This document shows, piece by piece, positions 54,439-64,000 of a DNA stretch of 64,000 bases. The notes beneath the pieces are model-generated. The model searched no databases. It was not told where the DNA came from and saw only the letters and a program-made list of their open reading frames with translations. Source of the DNA: Brucepastera parasyntrophica (lineage in GTDB: Bacteria > Spirochaetota > Spirochaetia > Treponematales > Treponemataceae); contig NZ_CP084606.1 in NCBI RefSeq assembly GCF_022376835.1, positions 2,226,501-2,290,500 on the forward strand, given 5' to 3'. The translations under genes were made by a program, and so were the position numbers. Every line of letters starts with the position of its first letter. Position 1 is the stretch's first letter.

Positions 54439-57400
54439 ATGAAGATACGACTTGAGCAGGGGTCCGGCCGCCTTTTTTCATGGACTGACCGCAGAAACGG
54501 GTATATGGTATTGAATTCCGATGTCGCCGGCGACGGATCCGGATATTTCCGGGGGAACCGGAGATTGCTTTCCGATTTTTTTATTTCCGCCGAACATACG
54601 TTCCGCGAAGAAAGTGTTTCCGCAGGCGCGGAAAAGCAGCCGGTAATAACCGATTTATACCGTACCGAAGCGGAGTATACCGATATTTATCCCCACGGCT
54701 TTTCAGCTTATTTTGAATTTCTCCATGCCGGAATTACCTGTGATGTTTCCCTTCTTGTTGATGAACAGGCCTTCTATATCGGCCTGAAGTCGTCCGGGGA
54801 GAAAAAGGACCGGCTTATTAAAAACGTCGGGGCCGGAATTCTTCTGGGGTCCGAAGATAGTCCTGATGAAAATAATGAAGAAGATGAAGATTCATCAGAC
54901 TTTGAAGACTTACCCTTGCAGAAAAAGCCTGTTCTTCAGGAATCAGCGGTAACGGACGAGGGCCTTCATGCATATACATGGGAGCGTTCCACAATAGGAG
55001 AGATAACAGTATGGCATAATCAGGAAGGGTGTGCGATAGCGGCCCATTTTCCGTTTGAACTGAAACCATCCTATATGAATGGCGTCGTCCTTTTTCCTGA
55101 AGCGGGTGGCTCTGAAAGCAGCGGGCCCTATTCGCTGCATGAATGGTACGTGGTTTTTGAAGACGATGCCGAGCAGGCTGTGGAAAAATCTCTCAGGCTT
55201 GTGCAGACCAGGGCCATTCTGAAACATAAAGAAACAATAGAAAAATTTCTGCAGGCATGCTGCAGCAGATCAGGCGATACTGAATTTGATAACGCGCTTA
55301 AATGGGCCCAGTTTTCGGGCTGGATGCTTGCAACAAAGGATAAAGAGGAAACCCCGAGGGGCATCTGGGCAGGGCTGCCCTGGTTCCGTGAAAACTGGGG
55401 CAGAGACACTTTTATCGCCCTTCCCGGTATATTACTTGTAAGCGGCTGTTTTTCCGAAGCCAGGGACGTTCTTTTGGGATTTGCCCGTTACCAGTCCCGC
55501 GATCCCGATGATCCGAATTACGGAAGAATCCCGAACCGTTACCGCAATGCGGATGATGTAATTTTCAATACCGCTGACGGGACCCTGTGGTTTATCCGCG
55601 CTATCTGGGAATATGTCCAGTATTCAGGGGACAGCTCCATACTTGATGAATTGAAATATACGGTTTTTGCCGCGCTTGACGCCGATATGAGGCGCCGTAC
55701 CGATAATCACGGTTTTCTGCTGCATGGAGACGCCGATACATGGATGGACGCGAGAATACGCGGGGACGCTCCCTGGTCGCCCAGGGGAAACCGGGCCTGC
55801 GATATTCAGGCGCTCTGGTTTACGGCGCTCCGCATCGGTGTCCGGCTCGCGCTCCGTGAGAGCGATGCCAAAACAGCTTCACAATATGATGAGCTTTCAA
55901 AAAAGCTGAAAAAATCTTTTCTGGAATTTTTCTGGAATCCCGGCCGGAGCGCGCTTGCCGACCGCCTGCCTCCGGGTGAATCGGGTGAAAAAACCGGGGA
56001 CTTCAGGGTCCGCCCGAACCAGCTTTTTGCAATTACGGCGCCTTCCGTACTCGGCCCTGATCCTTCGGAAGACGACTCCCTGCTTCCTCCTGATATCGCC
56101 TATCAAATACTCGAAAATGTGGACCGGGAGCTGCTGTCTCCCTTCGGGCTTTTCAGCCTCTGCCCGGATGATCCGTTTTTTCATCCTAACCATGAAGACC
56201 CCGAACACTATCATAAGGATGCGGCCTACCATAATGGTACTATCTGGGTATGGAATACTGGTCCTTATGTTACCGCTTCTGCGCTGGCGGGCCGGGAAAC
56301 AGCCAAACTGCAGGATACCGCGGCCGCGCTGATAAAAAATGAAGCTCTCATGATTTGCGGGACAGGCTGCGTGGGCTCCCTGAGTGAAAATATTCACGCC
56401 CAGCCCGATGCGGAGAGAAATCCTGTTTTATCGGGGACTTTTTCGCAGGCGTGGAGCGTTTCGGAATTTGCCAGAAACATATACCAGGATATTATAGGGT
56501 TTAACCCCTGCCTTTTTGATAACAGTATTATCTTCCGGCCCAGGCTCCCCGCCGGGACTGAAAGCTGGGAAGCTAAACTTCCTTTTGGTCCCGGCTGGCT
56601 TATGAATGTCAGAATCAGCCGGACAAAAACCAAAACCGCCGAGCATGGACATCTGTGTACCCTTTTATGGGAACCCGGCGGCGGCACGGGCGTTCCTTTG
56701 CCCGAATTGTATGTAAATGGCATTGCCATACAGCCGGGTAAATTTCTTTCACTTGTAATAGACGAAAAAGGAACGCATACCGTCAGCGGGGCTTTTATTA
56801 CTATTGAAGAACAGAGCTCCTCTCTCCTGAAAAATCATGCGTGGGTGATCCGGGGTTTTCCCCATCACGATCTCCGCCCGGACTGGTGCGGCGCCATTCA
56901 TCAGGTCAATTATCTTGAGCGGCTGATTCTCAGCGGGCGTTTGGACAGTCCTTACGGAGGCGAAAATGCCGCGGCCCTTGAATGGTTTTTTGATTCATGG
57001 CTGTTCAGGAAAAAATATGTAACGGAAAAGAAACTGGGAGTGCACTATACGCCGGAAAGAACGGTTTTCCGGCTCTGGGCCCCTACTGCCCGTGATGTCG
57101 GCCTGATTCTGTACCCTGACGGAACCGATTCAGGCCTTTCCTTACAACTGCATATGCGGAAAGTTTTACCGGAAACCAGTGAAACGGGTATGTGGGAGGT
57201 TTCCGTTCCCGGCGATTTATACGGGACCTATTACCAGTTCCGCGTCAGGGTCCATGGAATCATCCGCAATTCACCTGACCCCTATGCCCGGGCCTGCGGC
57301 ATAAACGGGCACCGTTCCATGGTCGCCGATTTTGCCCGTACAAATCCTTCCGATTGGGATGCGGTAAAAATACCGGTCCTTGACAGCCCGAATGACGCGG

Positions 57401-59069
57401 TGGTTTATGAGGTCCATGTTGCCGATATCACGTCTTCCGATTCCTGGAAGGGCGACCCGGCCGTGAAACGTACCTATGCGGGGGCGGTTACGCCCGGCGT
57501 TACCTGCCGCGGCCTTCCCGCGGGATTTGATCATATATGCGGCATGGGTATCTCCCATATCCAGATTTTACCTGTATTTGATTTTTCCAGCGTGGATGAG
57601 AGCCGTATAAAGGATCCTTCCTACGCGAAGAAAATAACCGGCGGTCTTTTCAATTGGGGATATGATCCGGGAAATTATTCCGCGCCTGAGGGGTCCTATT
57701 CGTCCGATCCGTACACCGGCGAAACCAGAATCCGTGAACTGAAAAACCTTATAAAAAATATTCGGAACAGGGGATCGGAGTAATAATGGATGTCGTATAC
57801 AACCATGTTCCGGATGCCCGCAATCATCCTCTGGGCATTTGTGTTCCGGGTTATTATTTCCGGGTGGACAGTTTTTCCGGGGCAGGAGACGATACCGCAA
57901 GTGAACGGGAAATGTTCCGGAATTATATGGTCGATTCGCTGCGTCACTGGCTCTCGGAATATAAACTGTGCGGCTTTCGCTTTGATTTGATGGGGCTCCA
58001 TGATGTCGAAACCATGAACGCTGTCCGCGAAGCCGCGAAAAAAATCAAGCCGGACGTATTATTGTACGGAGAAGGGTGGAATATGTACCGGGCGGATAAA
58101 ATGGTCCCGGCAAATATGAACCATTCCCGGCAGCTTCCCGGATTCGGATTTTTCAATGATGCGCTCCGCAGCGGTATCAAGGGTTCCGATTTCAACGAAT
58201 ACAATCCCGGATTTATACATAGCAGCTGTCACCGGGAAAGCGTAAAATTCGGACTTGTCGGCGCCGTGTATCATCCCCAGATAGACACGAAAAAAATCGA
58301 TGGCACATCAAATCCGGAACCCTGGAGCGAGCATACCTCGGCCTCAGTCAGTTATACTGAAATTCACGACAATGCAACGCTGAATGATAAGCTTCGTCTG
58401 GTTGAATTTGACCGGTCTGAAGCCCATTATGAGCAGCTCCAGAAAATGGCGCTCGGCCTGATACTTGCGGCCCAGGGAATGCCTGTTCTTCATGCCGGAA
58501 TGGAGTTTATGCGGACAAAAGAAGTCCCTGCGTTACTAATTGAAGAAAATCCCGATCTTCCCGGTATTTTCTGGACCGCGGACAAAAAGCACGCGTTTTC
58601 CCATAATTCATATAATCTGGCTGATATTGTTAACGGTCTGGATTGGGAACGCTGTGCGGAAAAGCAGCACATAGTTGATTATGCCAGGAGTCTTATCCGG
58701 GTCCGCAGAACACACCCTCTGTTCCGCCTGCAAACCGCGGAAGCTGTTTTGAATTCACTGACCTTTATTGAGCCTGATGCGGAAAAAACATCCGAAACGG
58801 AGATCAGTCCCGCTGCCTCATGCAGTCCCGCTTCCCTTGCCTGGATTATTGCAAATACCGGAGTTGAAGATGCATGGAAAGCCGTCTGTATTGTTGTAAA
58901 TCCCGGAGAAGAAGCTTTTTCATTTATACTTCCGGAACAAAAAGATTCTTCCTGGCACCTCGTGACAGACAGCGCCGGTTTTTTTGAAGAGGGACAGCCT
59001 GAAAAAATACCCGGCGGTTCCGCTGTCCAGATTGGCATAAAAACATTTAATCTGTATGCCGCCTTCTGA
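54439..59069 (+). CDS. Fused glycogen-debranching enzyme (GDE) and type I pullulanase, frameshifted once
   Basis: About 1,543 residues. Residues 1-780 are a bacterial/archaeal-type amylo-alpha-1,6-glucosidase: an N-terminal GDE domain, then the (alpha/alpha)6 barrel with 'GIWAGLPWFRENWGRDTFIA' (about 307), 'GDADTWMDAR' (about 431) and 'RPNQLFAITAP'. From about 860 come a CBM48 domain (FRLWAPTARDVGLILY) and a GH13_14 pullulanase barrel with 'CGFRFDLMGLHDVETM' (about 1180), 'LLYGEGWNM' and 'EIHDNATLNDKL'. No stop or ribosome site separates the halves. The break near 57773-57775 lacks one A; adding it gives 'GIGVIMDVVYNHV'. Both halves cut alpha-1,6 branches. Cytoplasmic. Confidence 0.88.
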
Positions 59070-59153
59070 GGCGGAAACTTTTTACTCTGTAAAACATAAC
59101 CAAAAGGGTAATTGTTTTTTTTATTATAGAAACAGATATGGTAATATACAAAA

Positions 59154-59182
59154 AGAGCAATAGTGTCATATACTATTGCTCT
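59154..59182. terminator. Hairpin between the fusion gene and the GH3 gene
   Basis: AGAGCAATAGT (59154-59164) pairs perfectly with ACTATTGCTCT (59172-59182). There is no T-run after it on the plus strand; on the minus strand it is followed by five T. It lies in the 226-bp A/T-rich gap. Confidence 0.4.
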
Positions 59183-59295
59183 CTACCAAAAACTGGCGAA
59201 AGCAAAGTTTTACGTTAATTTTTGTTTTTTTTAAAAATTATGCTATTATATTTGCTGTCAAGTAGTTTTTTTTATCTAAAAGTCAAGGAGCGAAA

Positions 59296-60996
59296 ATGAA
59301 AGAGCCAAAGACCCCGGGCGCCTGGAAAATCAAGGCAGGTCTGTCTATCGTTGGTAAAAAAGGAATGCGCGAATTAAATAAGGCGTCAAAAAACGCTGTC
59401 GCCGCGCAGGAAAAAAGACTCCGCAGTACCCTGGAAACAAACAAGGACACGGTATACGGAAAAGAACACAATTTTGCTGGAATTCTGAAAGCTAAAACAG
59501 CCGAAGAATTGTTTGATCTGTACCAGAAAAATGTGCCTATAAATGATTATGAAAATCTGAGGCCTTATGTGGAACGGCATAAACACGGCGAAGCTGATGT
59601 TCTGTTTCCCGGCAAGCCGAAAATGTACGCCACAACCAGCGGTACCACAAGCGAACCGAAATGGGTCCCCATTACACAGCAGTATTATGATGAAGTATAC
59701 AATGCGATGAACCGCCTTTGGTTTTATACACTTCTGAAAAACAAGCCGAAAGCTTTTGACGGCCCTGCGATTTCAATTGTCGGAAAGGCCATTGAAGGGA
59801 CCGCGCCTGATGGAACCGTTTTCGGATCGATTTCCGGCGTGTCCCAGCGGGACATCCCGAATTTCATGAAGCCTATACATACCGCGCCGGCCGATGTATT
59901 CCATATTTCCGATTACAAGGCCCGCTATTACGCTATTATGCGTATGGGTATTGCCAGGGATGTCCATCTTATTATTACGGCAAACCCGAGCACCCTTATT
60001 GAAATGCAGTCAAATGCGAATGAATTTTATGATGATTATGTAGAAGATATAGAAAAAGGCACGATCAGCCAGAAATTCGATATTCCGGATAATATCAGGG
60101 CCGCCCTGCAGGAAAAAATTACGCCGAATCCAGCCCGCGCACAGGAACTCCGCGATCTGAAGGCAAAATACGGCACCGTACTGCCGAAACATTACTGGCC
60201 GAACATGCAGGTCGTCAATATCTGGATGTGCGGTAATACGAACGTATATTTCCAGAAAATCAAGGATTCTTTCCCCGAGACTTCCGTATTCCATGAATTC
60301 AGCTACTTTTCTTCCGAATGCCGCGCCGGTGTTGTACTCAAGAGCAATACAAAAGACACCGTTATGTTCGGACACAAGGTTTATTTCGAATTCATTCCTG
60401 AAGAAGAAATCGGCAAGGAAAACCCGAAAATACTCCAGCTGAATGAAGTTGAAAAGGGACAACGCTACAGCGTTGTCGTTACTACTTCTTCCGGATTTTA
60501 CCGGTACAACATGAATGACCTGGTTGAAGTGACCGGTTTTTATAATAAATTCCCCACAATCAGTTTTATTCAGAAAGTGAACGGAATTGTATCCATGACC
60601 GGAGAAAAACTGCATGAACGGCAGTTTATTGAAGCTGTCCATGCCGCGGAAAAGGAAACAAAAAAACCGGTCAAATTCTTTGTCGGGTTTGCCGATGTCG
60701 GCAATTCCATATACCATTTCTATTATGAATTCGCCGACCAGAATACGACCCACGCTGAGGCTGAGGAATTCACCAGGCTGGTCGATAAACATATGATGGA
60801 ACAAAACGTTGAATATGAATCAAAACGCAGTTCCCACCGTGTGCTTGATCCGAAAACCTACCTGCTGAAGCCGGAATCCTTTGAAACATTCAAGGCGAAA
60901 TGTATAGATCTGGGATACCGGGACGGTCAGTTCAAACTGAATTTGCTGATGCAGGATGAAAAACGGCAGAAGATGTTCAAAGAACTGGTAAAATGA
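59296..60996 (+). CDS. GH3 auxin-responsive-promoter family (acyl-adenylating) protein
   Basis: A 566-residue member of the GH3 branch of the adenylate-forming superfamily. Motif A 'TSGTTSEPKWVPIT' (about 114) binds ATP, 'YFSSECRAGV' and 'YRYNMNDLVEVTGF' match motifs B and C. Plant GH3 enzymes join amino acids to hormones. Bacterial members have unknown substrates, and no auxin link is implied. AAGGAG precedes the ATG. A HAD hydrolase follows after 141 bp. Confidence 0.9.
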   Translation: MKEPKTPGAWKIKAGLSIVGKKGMRELNKASKNAVAAQEKRLRSTLETNKDTVYGKEHNFAGILKAKTAEELFDLYQKNVPINDYENLRPYVERHKHGEADVLFPGKPKMYATTSGTTSEPKWVPITQQYYDEVYNAMNRLWFYTLLKNKPKAFDGPAISIVGKAIEGTAPDGTVFGSISGVSQRDIPNFMKPIHTAPADVFHISDYKARYYAIMRMGIARDVHLIITANPSTLIEMQSNANEFYDDYVEDIEKGTISQKFDIPDNIRAALQEKITPNPARAQELRDLKAKYGTVLPKHYWPNMQVVNIWMCGNTNVYFQKIKDSFPETSVFHEFSYFSSECRAGVVLKSNTKDTVMFGHKVYFEFIPEEEIGKENPKILQLNEVEKGQRYSVVVTTSSGFYRYNMNDLVEVTGFYNKFPTISFIQKVNGIVSMTGEKLHERQFIEAVHAAEKETKKPVKFFVGFADVGNSIYHFYYEFADQNTTHAEAEEFTRLVDKHMMEQNVEYESKRSSHRVLDPKTYLLKPESFETFKAKCIDLGYRDGQFKLNLLMQDEKRQKMFKELVK

Positions 60997-61137
60997 GATT
61001 TTTTGTGTAACATAACCTTCCGGAGAGGTCTGCCGGCACACGCCGTCCTGCATATCTTTCCGGGTGTACAGAGCCTTTTCAGGCCTTCCCGGCCTGGAAC
61101 CGGCTCGATGATAAATAGTTTTTGAACGGGGTAAAAA

Positions 61138-61866
61138 ATGGGAAAAGTGTTCATAGGCGTCAAAGCGATCATTTTCGATCTGGACGGAACCTTGTATGAT
61201 TTTAAAAGAATGCCGTTTCATCTGGTAATGGCAAAGCCTTCCGAGGCCTTTGTTATTAAAGCCGAACGGACGGTCCGAAGAGAACTGAAGGGGTGCGATT
61301 TTTATTCGCCGGAAGCCTATTATGATTCTTTTTTTAAGCAGCTTGCCATTTATACACATAAAACGGAAGAAAGCGCGCGGAACTGGTATTTTAATGAATA
61401 TATGCCCCGCATGTACCGGACTCTGGAAAAACACTATACTGCCCGTCCGGGAGTTTTAAGCCTGTTTGACGCGCTCCGTCAGGCCGGCATTGAATTCGCG
61501 GTATATTCGGACTACTCCGATACCGCGGAACGCCTCGCCGCGCTGGGCCTTCCTCCCGACCGCTGCGGCAAATTATACGGACCGGAAACATTCGGCGCCC
61601 TTAAACCGGCGATCCGGCCCTTTATAAGCATTGCCCAGGCCCTTGGCAGTCCCTGTGAGGATACCCTGGTTATCGGCGACCGTGAGGACACAGACGGGTC
61701 AGGAGCCCTTGCCTGCGGCATGAGATTTATCCGCATAAAAACGCATAAGACAAAGAAATCGGATATTTCCGATGGTATACCGCTGTATACCTGGGACCAG
61801 TTGTATGATGAACTTATGCAGTACGCCGAGACGCTTTCACTTGTCCACGAAGGACTGCATTTTTAA
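61138..61866 (+). CDS. HAD-superfamily hydrolase
   Basis: A 242-residue HAD phosphatase: motif I FDLDGTLYD, motif II YSDYSD, motif III Lys in GALKP, motif IV GDREDTD. A helical cap (about 25-95) makes it a class C1, Gph/YjjG-like enzyme. The substrate is unknown. The end overlaps the convergent plsC by 4 bp. Confidence 0.9.
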   Translation: MGKVFIGVKAIIFDLDGTLYDFKRMPFHLVMAKPSEAFVIKAERTVRRELKGCDFYSPEAYYDSFFKQLAIYTHKTEESARNWYFNEYMPRMYRTLEKHYTARPGVLSLFDALRQAGIEFAVYSDYSDTAERLAALGLPPDRCGKLYGPETFGALKPAIRPFISIAQALGSPCEDTLVIGDREDTDGSGALACGMRFIRIKTHKTKKSDISDGIPLYTWDQLYDELMQYAETLSLVHEGLHF

Positions 61867-62701
61867 TCGCCTTCACTGGGAAAGGGATTGTTTTTAATAC
61901 CGGCAAGTTCAACAATTTTTTTGTGGGTTTGCTCCCTCAGCCGCATGATTGATTCTTTTCGGGGCAGGGTTATATCCGGAAAAATAGGCTCTCCGATATT
62001 GAGTGTTATCAGGGGATATTTTCCCTTATATAAAGCGAACAGACCGGTCGGTTTCCGATAGGTAAAAGCCATGGGTATTATAGGCATATTATAGCGCTGT
62101 GAAAATGTAAAAGCCCCTCTTTTAAACGGCCGTATCGGCTGGAAATAGGGCCAGTTACAGCCTTCCGGAAAAACATGAAACCACTTTCTCTTTCTGTGCA
62201 GTTCATCAAAAGCTTCATTGAATTTATTCATTGCATGAAAACCTGAAGGAATAGGGATGCCTCCGACCAGCCGTATCACCCCCCGTCCGGGCCGCCGAGA
62301 TTTCCCGGCCAGGCCGGGAAATAGAGCCTGCGGTATTTTACGGCCTGCAGGACACATAAAAAATCCCACCTCAGGACATGGTTTGATACGGTTATCGCCC
62401 CATTTTTAAACAGTTTGCGGTTTTTCCGCAAATTTTCCTTACCTTTTATTTTCAGCCCGTACCTCAGAGGGCTGAGAATAAAAACAATGGTAAAAATACC
62501 CAGATAAATTACCGCGCTTTTTATTCTGAACCACAAAGATTTATCCAGAAAGGGATAGTTTTCATCAACCTCTACGGGTATATTGTCTTTTGCTGACAGC
62601 ATGCGTTCATCGGGATCACTGGGATACTCGATCCCGATATCGGGGACATAGGGGTCTTCGTCTCCGGGTATTTCGCTCTTATCTGAAACCTGAGAATTCA
62701 A
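61863..62701 (-). CDS. plsC: 1-acyl-glycerol-3-phosphate acyltransferase-like (PlsC), frameshifted once
   Basis: About 280 residues over two frames. An acidic N-terminal tail (about 1-50), a membrane helix (about 60-80), the catalytic NHxxxxD motif (NHVLRWD) and FPEG (HVFPEGCNWPYF) fit the PlsC family, which acylates lysophosphatidate. The break at 62279-62284 is a run of six C where seven would restore 'DGGVIRLVGGIPIP'. The start is taken as TTG at 62701, with AAGGAAG 7 nt upstream; a GTG at 62737 is possible. Confidence 0.82.
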
Positions 62702-62789
62702 GATGTGCTTCCTTATATTATCAAAAATAAAAACCACGGGGATTCGGGTCGTATCGCCGGTATTTCGCTCTGAATATTCACAATACCAG

Positions 62790-62808
62790 CTTGAGGCGAG
62801 GGAATCAA
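62790..62808. repeat. Possible remnant of the R1-R3 outer end
   Basis: CTTGAGGCGAGGGAA resembles the TTCGAGGCGAGGG outer end, alone and with one change. It lies in the gap between plsC and clpP. Confidence 0.35.
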
Positions 62809-62918
62809 GACATTGCTCAGGGGTGCCCTGTACTTATTTTCAGTTTTTTAGTACATTATGTTCACTGAAATATTTTTATTTATAGGATTACAGCCAGACA
62901 GTATCAAAGGAGATGTGA

Positions 62919-63542
62919 ATGCATTCATTATATACAGATGTGATATTCTGGAATGAAGACGACGACGAAAATGAAGAAAACGGCAGGAACAGAGAGCCTG
63001 AGGATATTGTTTCCCGGAAATTTCTTGATACCAGGCAGATACTTCTGTCCGGAGAAATCAACAAGGTCCTTGCTGAAAGGATCGTGCGCCAGCTTCTGGT
63101 GATGGAAGCTGATTCCAGTGACCCGATTAAGATTTTTATAGACAGCCCCGGCGGAGACGCTGACGCCGGTTATGCAATTTTTGATATGATCCGGTTTATA
63201 AATGCGCCGGTGTATACTATCGGTATGGGTCTTGTTGCCAGCGCAGGTTCAATTATTCTGCTTGCTGCTGAACGGGAACGGAGGTTCGGGCTTCCCAACA
63301 GCCATTTTCTTATTCACCAGCCCCTTTCAGGAATAAAGGGTGTTGCTACTGAAATTGAAATACATGCTCTTGAACTGGAAAAAATGCGGACAAAGATAAA
63401 CGAACTTATTTCAAAAGAGACGGGGCAGGGGCTTGAAAAGGTTTCAAAAGACACGGACCGCGATTTCTGGATGAATGCCGCGGAGGCAAAGGATTATGGT
63501 CTTATTTCGGGTATGATAACGACCCGCGGCGATCTCCCGTAG
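62919..63542 (+). CDS. clpP: ClpP-family serine protease
   Basis: A 207-residue ClpP: catalytic Ser in GLVASAGSIIL, His in HFLIHQPLSG and Asp in KDTDRDFWM; 'IDSPGGDADAGYAIFDMI' forms the oxyanion part. An acidic N-terminal stretch (DDDENEENG) departs from canonical ClpP1, so this is likely a second paralogue. No clpX or tig is next to it. AAAGGAG precedes the ATG and a terminator follows. Confidence 0.93.
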   Translation: MHSLYTDVIFWNEDDDENEENGRNREPEDIVSRKFLDTRQILLSGEINKVLAERIVRQLLVMEADSSDPIKIFIDSPGGDADAGYAIFDMIRFINAPVYTIGMGLVASAGSIILLAAERERRFGLPNSHFLIHQPLSGIKGVATEIEIHALELEKMRTKINELISKETGQGLEKVSKDTDRDFWMNAAEAKDYGLISGMITTRGDLP

Positions 63543-63572
63543 ATTCTGTACGTATAATATTTTTTTGCAGAA

Positions 63573-63605
63573 AAAAAGCACCCCGGTTTGCGGGGTGCTT
63601 TTTAT
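63573..63605. terminator. Bidirectional terminator between clpP and eno
   Basis: AAAAAGCACCCCG pairs with CGGGGTGCTTTTT around GTTTG-type loop, 13 bp, with A and T tracts on both sides. It serves both convergent genes. Confidence 0.92.
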
Positions 63606-63637
63606 TTTTTCCGGATATCCGGAATCCCTGTTGAATA

Positions 63638-64000
<363 letters not shown>

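Noticed and set aside
60010-60804. 264-codon minus-strand frame opposite the GH3 gene
   Set aside because: It lies wholly inside a gene with intact family motifs and shows Phe/His-rich shadow composition.

Overview
The window is a spirochaete chromosome segment, most likely from Treponema or a close relative such as the termite-gut treponemes. The evidence is a spirochaete-type FlaB flagellin core protein at 35624-36484 and a FlgM-like anti-sigma factor. Two transmembrane chemoreceptors and an anaerobic fermentative enzyme set ([FeFe]-hydrogenase, pyruvate:ferredoxin oxidoreductase) fit this. Base composition is close to balanced. Intergenic gaps are short, except where palindromic repeats have accumulated. 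Species assignment is inference.

Layout. 1-2.5 kb: end of a HydB/NuoF-like subunit and complete hydA, the H2-forming arm. 2.5-9 kb: a VOC protein, a CPBP protease, a sirtuin, a PNPOx-like protein and carB. 9-17 kb: a flavodoxin/FMN-reductase/DUF2271 operon, a phosphatase with a glycogen-binding-like N-terminus, a diguanylate cyclase, an MBL hydrolase and envelope proteins. 17-25 kb: an orphan ABC ATPase, nifJ, an APH-like kinase, tRNA-Ala(GGC) and a large unknown protein. 25-34 kb: lspA, a Nif3-like protein, a Lon-family protease, an HDOD regulator, a SpoU methylase and a divergent iron-ADH-fold protein. 34-38 kb: rsmI-flgM, flaB and an unknown protein. 38-41 kb: dnaX-ybaB-recR. 41-49 kb: a hydroxyacid dehydrogenase, two chemoreceptors, ridA and small unknown proteins. 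49-52.5 kb: an accessory patch with GNAT, DUF4256, VapBC and DUF5131 genes framed by palindromic repeats. 52.5-59 kb: alpha-glucan breakdown. 59-64 kb: a GH3-family protein, a HAD hydrolase, plsC, clpP and the end of eno.

How it works together. NifJ oxidises pyruvate and yields reduced ferredoxin. A HydB/HydA enzyme of the electron-bifurcating type would use that ferredoxin together with NADH to make H2. The cyclomaltodextrinase-like enzyme and a debranching enzyme fused to pullulanase would feed glucose into this fermentation, with enolase nearby. FlgM, FlaB and the chemoreceptors serve motility.

Three points cut across the window. (1) At least nine single-base deletions, most in short homopolymers, break eight otherwise intact genes, including essential carB. 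This looks more like sequence error than decay, so each is annotated as one gene. (2) Three full copies of a dispersed element of about 150-210 bp keep the same hairpins with compensatory changes. (3) Six genes without a Shine-Dalgarno sequence each have a promoter-like -35/N17/-10 arrangement ending 6 or 7 nt before the start codon, suggesting leaderless transcripts.
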